64,000 nt of DNA, taken from an uncultured Veillonellaceae bacterium. GTDB taxonomy: Bacteria; Bacillota; Negativicutes; Selenomonadales; Selenomonadaceae. Position numbers and translations under genes: made by a program. The stretch lies in assembly GCA_902801565.1 (NCBI GenBank), contig CADCIX010000012.1, positions 1-64,000 of the forward strand, read 5' to 3'. The notes under the pieces were generated by a model that saw only the letters and a list, made by a program, of their open reading frames with translations, did no database searches and had not been told where the DNA came from. How positions within the stretch are numbered: the first letter of the stretch is position 1; the number at the start of each line of letters is the position of its first letter. Shown here one piece after another: positions 60,811-64,000 of this stretch.

Positions 60811-61005
60811 TTGCTCAAGATCAACGGGCAGGAGACGGATGCTGCAGGAAAGAGCATCAGCGAATACCTGTCATCTGCAAACTATGAGCCCAGGCAGATT
60901 GTCGTCGAAATCAATGAGGAAATCATTGCGAAGGAGCGGTATGGTGAGACCATTCTCAAGGACGGCGATGTGGTGGAAATCATCAGCTTCATGGGCGGCG
61001 GTTGA
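60811..61005 (+). CDS. thiS: Sulfur carrier protein ThiS
   Basis: A 64-residue ubiquitin-like sulfur carrier. It starts with [18 protein letters not shown] and ends SFMGGG; the C-terminal Gly-Gly is thiocarboxylated. The TTG at 60811, after GGGAGG, gives the family's usual start; the frame upstream runs through the riboswitch terminator. The adenylating enzyme ThiF is not in the window. Confidence 0.9.
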   Translation: MLKINGQETDAAGKSISEYLSSANYEPRQIVVEINEEIIAKERYGETILKDGDVVEIISFMGGG

Positions 61006-61045
61006 ATATCGGAAGACATGGGACAATAGGAGAGGAGATTTTCAT

Positions 61046-61828
61046 ATGCAGGAAAAAGATGAAAAAGATACGCTGGTTCTCGGTGGGAAGGAGTTCCATT
61101 CGAGGTTTATCCTAGGTTCGGGGAAATATTCCCTGCAGCTGATCGAGGCGGCTGTCAGGGATGCAGGTGCGGAGATTGTCACACTGGCGGTTCGCCGTGC
61201 TCAGACAAAAGAGCATGAGAACATTTTGAGTTATATCCCGGAGGGGGTGACGCTCCTTCCCAATACATCCGGCGCGCGGGATGCCCATGAGGCTGTCCGC
61301 ATTGCCCATCTTGCGAGGGAATTGTGCGGGAGCAATTTCGTGAAGATCGAGATCATGCGCGACACGAAGTATCTTCTGCCTGATAACGCGGAAACCATTC
61401 GTGCGACGGAAATCCTTGCGAAGGAAGGCTTTGTCGTGCTCCCCTATATGTACCCCGACCTCAATGTGGGGCGGGATCTTGTGAGCGCGGGAGCGGCGGC
61501 AGTCATGCCCCTTGCTGCGCCGATTGGCTCCAACCGGGGACTTGCCACCCGTGACTTCATCCAGATGCTCATTGATGAGCTGGATCTTCCCGTCATCGTC
61601 GATGCGGGAATCGGAAAGCCTTCCCAGGCATGCGAGGCTATGGAAATGGGCGCGGCAGCGGTCATGGCAAACACGGCCCTTGCAACGGCTGGGAATCTTA
61701 CGATGATGGCCTCGGCCTTCCGTCAGGCCATCGATGCGGGGCGCAAGGCGTACCTGTCAGGGCTTGGCCGGGTGCTCGTGCGGGGGGCGGCTTCCTCGGA
61801 CCCGCTGACGGGATTTCTGCGGGATTAG
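61046..61828 (+). CDS. thiG: Thiazole synthase ThiG
   Basis: A 260-residue barrel enzyme that forms the thiazole ring from deoxyxylulose 5-phosphate, ThiS thiocarboxylate and dehydroglycine. It has [40 protein letters not shown], and [13 protein letters not shown]. Start at ATG 61046 after GGAGAGGAG; the open frame further upstream is thiS sequence in another phase. Confidence 0.96.
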   Translation: MQEKDEKDTLVLGGKEFHSRFILGSGKYSLQLIEAAVRDAGAEIVTLAVRRAQTKEHENILSYIPEGVTLLPNTSGARDAHEAVRIAHLARELCGSNFVKIEIMRDTKYLLPDNAETIRATEILAKEGFVVLPYMYPDLNVGRDLVSAGAAAVMPLAAPIGSNRGLATRDFIQMLIDELDLPVIVDAGIGKPSQACEAMEMGAAAVMANTALATAGNLTMMASAFRQAIDAGRKAYLSGLGRVLVRGAASSDPLTGFLRD

Positions 61829-61840
61829 GAGGGTGTAGTC

Positions 61841-63046
61841 ATGGACAGAAAATACCAGTTGGAGAACGACCCATCCTCCCGCATCAATCATATGGAATAC
61901 TTGCCGGATATGGAAGTGATTGAGTCGGACATTTGCGACAAGGTTCTGGAGGAAATGAATTCCTATGATGCCTCACGCTATACGGCAAGGGATGTCAGGA
62001 ATGCCCTTTCACACGAGAACTGCTCCATCGAGGATGTCAAGGCACTGCTGTCCCCTGCGGCAGAACCATTCCTTGAGGAAATGGCTCAGCGGGCACAAAG
62101 GGAAACTTCGCGCCATTTCGGCAACACCGTTTACATCTTTACGCCCCTTTATATCGACAATCACTGCGAGAACTACTGCGTCTACTGCGGGTTCAACCGC
62201 TACAACAAGATCCGGCGGCTGAAACTGAACATGGAAGAGATTGAGCATGAGATGGATGTCATCGCCAGGAGCGGCATGGAGGAGATCCTGCTGCTGACCG
62301 GGGAGAGCAGGGGCAGCAGCAGCATCCGCTATATCGGGGAGGCATGCCGCCTCGCGGCGAAGTATTTCCGCATGGTGGGGCTTGAGGTCTACCCGGTGAA
62401 TACGGAGGACTACCGTTATTTCCACGAGTGCGGGGCGGATTATGTGACGGTGTTCCAGGAGACCTACAACAGCGACCGCTATGAGGAACTTCATCTCGAC
62501 GGGCGCAAGCGCATTTGGCCCTATCGTTTCCATACGCAGGAACGGGCACTCATGGCGGGCATGCGGGGCGTCGGTTTCTCCGCATTGCTGGGGCTTTCGG
62601 ATTTTCGGCGGGATGCCCTTGCGACGGCGCTTCATGTCTATTATCTGCAGCGGAAATACCCGAGAGCCGAAATGTCCCTTTCCTGTCCCCGCATTCGGCC
62701 GATTGTGGGCGGCACGGATCTGTGCTACGAAAAGGTCAGCGAGAGGCAGCTTTGCCAGATCCTCTGCGCCTACCGCATTTTCCTTCCCTTTGCCGGCATC
62801 ACGGTTTCCTCGCGGGAAAGTTCTGCCTTCCGCAACGGCATTGTCCGCATTGCCGCGACAAAGGTTTCTGCCGGGGTTTCCACCGGGATTGGCGACCATG
62901 CGGAAAAATATGGCGAGGAGTGCGGGGAATGCAAGGAGGGCGATGAGCAGTTCGAGATCAATGATACCCGCAGCCTCGACACAATGTACAACGACATACG
63001 GGGAGCGGGCCTGCAGCCTGTGTTGAATGACTATGTCAGCCTTTGA
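61841..63046 (+). CDS. thiH: 2-iminoacetate synthase ThiH
   Basis: A 401-residue radical-SAM enzyme that splits tyrosine to make dehydroglycine for ThiG. The cluster motif is CENYCVYCGF (CxxxCxxC). LLTGESRGSSSI and ETYNSDRYEELH are family blocks. A CGECKEGDEQFEINDTRS segment lies at the C-terminus. Use of ThiH rather than the oxygen-dependent ThiO fits an anaerobe. It overlaps thiE. Confidence 0.95.
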   Translation: MDRKYQLENDPSSRINHMEYLPDMEVIESDICDKVLEEMNSYDASRYTARDVRNALSHENCSIEDVKALLSPAAEPFLEEMAQRAQRETSRHFGNTVYIFTPLYIDNHCENYCVYCGFNRYNKIRRLKLNMEEIEHEMDVIARSGMEEILLLTGESRGSSSIRYIGEACRLAAKYFRMVGLEVYPVNTEDYRYFHECGADYVTVFQETYNSDRYEELHLDGRKRIWPYRFHTQERALMAGMRGVGFSALLGLSDFRRDALATALHVYYLQRKYPRAEMSLSCPRIRPIVGGTDLCYEKVSERQLCQILCAYRIFLPFAGITVSSRESSAFRNGIVRIAATKVSAGVSTGIGDHAEKYGEECGECKEGDEQFEINDTRSLDTMYNDIRGAGLQPVLNDYVSL

Positions 63047-63638
63047 TTCCAAGGTCATCTGCGTGACCAACAGGAAACTCTGTCCCGACGATTTTCTGGA
63101 GAGGATCCGTCGGATTGCCCGTTGCCATCCCCATGCCATCCTGCTTCGCGAAAAGGACCTGGCGCCAAGGGAATATGAGCAGCTTGCAAGGGCCGTGATG
63201 GAAATTTGCGACATGGAGCATACGCCATGCATCCTGCATAGCTTCATTGACGTTGCAAGAGAACTTCAATCCAGAGCTCTTCATTTGCCGCTGCCCCTTC
63301 TTCGTGTAACGGGAAAATCCCTTTTGGAAGAGTTTGAGGTTCTGGGGACTTCCTGCCATTCCATGGAAGAGGCGCAGGAGGCGGAGGCTATGGGGTGCAG
63401 CTACATCACGTTGGGGCATATCTTTGCCACGGACTGCAAGAAGGGACTTTCCCCGCGAGGCATTCCCTTTCTGAAGGAGGTTTGCGGAAGGGTCCGGATT
63501 CCCGTGTATGCCATCGGCGGAATCTCGCCCCAAAACATTGCCGAGGCAGCGGCTGCAGGAGCCAGTGGCGCATGCATTATGAGCGGGCTGATGCAGTGTG
63601 TGGATGTTGAAACCTATATGCATGAGTTGAAACCGTGA
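63033..63638 (+). CDS. thiE: Thiamine phosphate synthase family protein (ThiE/TenI)
   Basis: A 201-residue barrel protein that would couple the thiazole and pyrimidine moieties to thiamine phosphate. It has ILLREKDLAP, VLGTSCHSMEEAQEAEAMG, YITLGHIFATDCKKG and IPVYAIGGISPQN. The GHIFATDCKKG loop is the form seen in many Firmicute ThiE/TenI paralogues, so a TenI-like role cannot be excluded. Start at ATG 63033, overlapping thiH by 14 nt. The operon ends in a terminator. Confidence 0.85.
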   Translation: MSAFDSKVICVTNRKLCPDDFLERIRRIARCHPHAILLREKDLAPREYEQLARAVMEICDMEHTPCILHSFIDVARELQSRALHLPLPLLRVTGKSLLEEFEVLGTSCHSMEEAQEAEAMGCSYITLGHIFATDCKKGLSPRGIPFLKEVCGRVRIPVYAIGGISPQNIAEAAAAGASGACIMSGLMQCVDVETYMHELKP

Positions 63639-63650
63639 AACGGTTGGCAG

Positions 63651-63690
63651 CAGCCGAAGAATCCTTTTGAAAAGGGATCTTCGGCTGTTT
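63651..63690 (+). terminator. Terminator of the thi operon
   Basis: CAGCCGAAGA and TCTTCGGCTG pair (with an internal ATCC/GGAT extension) and are followed by TTTTATTGTTTTT. Confidence 0.9.
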
Positions 63691-63722
63691 TATTGTTTTT
63701 CAAGATTTTTCCTATTTCTCCC

Positions 63723-63751
63723 TTGACATGGTTGAAAGTGTGTGTTAATTT
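63723..63751 (+). promoter_or_regulatory. Promoter of the right-edge glycyl-radical enzyme gene
   Basis: -35 TTGACA, a 17-nt spacer and -10 TAATTT, about 60 bp before the start codon. Confidence 0.6.
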
Positions 63752-63814
63752 ATGATTAAAAGTTGGAAACAATAATGTAATCTGTAAAATAAACTCTTAA
63801 AAAGGAGGGAAAAT

Positions 63815-64000
63815 ATGAAAAATATGGAAATGAGCTTGCGTATTCGCGCCCTGCGGGACAAAATGCTGTCCGAGCCGCGCTATGCATCCATCGAGCAAGC
63901 CCGCATCATCACGAATACTTACAAGGCCAATGAGGGAAAGCCGCGCATCCTGCAACGGGCACTGGCGCTCAAGGCGGCTTTGGAGCAGATGGAGATTCGC
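63815..64000 (+). CDS. Glycyl-radical enzyme, N-terminus (runs off the window)
   Basis: The first 62 codons of a pyruvate formate-lyase/diol-dehydratase-type enzyme. RIRALRDKMLSEPRYASIEQ, ARIITNTYKANEGKPRI and LQRALALKAALEQM form the standard N-terminal helices of this superfamily. AAAGGAGGG precedes the ATG at 63815. The active-site cysteine and glycyl-radical region would lie beyond the window, so completeness cannot be judged. The left part of the window holds only a C-terminal piece of such an enzyme. Confidence 0.85.
   Translation, partial: MKNMEMSLRIRALRDKMLSEPRYASIEQARIITNTYKANEGKPRILQRALALKAALEQMEIR

Noticed and set aside
63027-63638. Right-side thi genes as part of the glycyl-radical operon
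   Set aside because: A strong terminator and a separate promoter lie between thiE and the glycyl-radical enzyme gene.

Overview
The window is a chromosomal replication-origin region from a fairly GC-rich Firmicute, most likely a Negativicute of the Selenomonas/Mitsuokella kind. That placement is an inference from gene order and protein flavour; there is no rRNA here to confirm it. No tRNA, rRNA, CRISPR array or prophage was seen.

The core lies at 37.9-51.9 kb. Leftwards from oriC run rpmH, rnpA, yidD, yidC, jag, mnmE, mnmG and rsmG. Rightwards run dnaA, dnaN, recF, a dciA-like helicase-loader gene, remB and gyrB. The dnaA-dnaN gap (46.1-46.35 kb) carries DnaA boxes, a DnaA-trio (CTACTACTA) and an AT-rich stretch. 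Most genes point away from the origin on both sides. Four perfect 16-bp parS sites lie at 1.1, 5.9, 8.9 and 11.8 kb, 32-44 kb left of dnaA, yet no parA or parB is present.

From the left edge: a decayed IS66 transposase; a BrnT/BrnA toxin-antitoxin pair; a glycyl-radical activating enzyme next to only the C-terminal third of its glycyl-radical enzyme, beside deoC and a divergent DeoR-type regulator; DAHP synthase behind a T-box; a Schlafen/AlbA-type protein; secreted SGNH and transglutaminase-like proteins; and a split cobalamin-dependent methionine synthase (reactivation-domain gene plus metH). From 15 to 28 kb, reading leftward from 27.4 kb, a cobalamin riboswitch precedes an M14-like zinc hydrolase, a MATE exporter, a five-gene NikA/DppA-type ABC importer, a second MATE exporter and a heavy-metal P1B ATPase with about 23 His-Asp-His-[Glu/Gly] repeats and four HMA domains. 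This block is the best candidate for an undescribed system (B12-repressed metal or corrinoid handling). From 28 to 38 kb are an HD-GYP sensor, a MNT/HEPN pair, an esterase, pfkA, an AICAR formyltransferase under a ZTP riboswitch, a ClC protein, secreted proteins of unknown role and a DUF4160/DUF2442 pair.

Right of gyrB are a polyprenyl-phosphate-type glycosyltransferase, an HD hydrolase, an AAA ATPase with a nuclease-like tail, thpR, a Tat-type metallophosphoesterase, a RelB/YoeB pair, a TSUP permease, an ATP-grasp enzyme and a TPP-riboswitch thiSGHE operon. The 5' end of a second glycyl-radical enzyme gene runs off the right edge. Three short CTAGTGTCCC-ended inverted-repeat elements, and a more divergent relative inside the cobalamin leader, form a MITE-like family.

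Limits: starts were chosen by eye from Shine-Dalgarno spacing. Family calls rest on recognised motifs, not on searches. RNA elements were recognised from conserved boxes, not folded by software.
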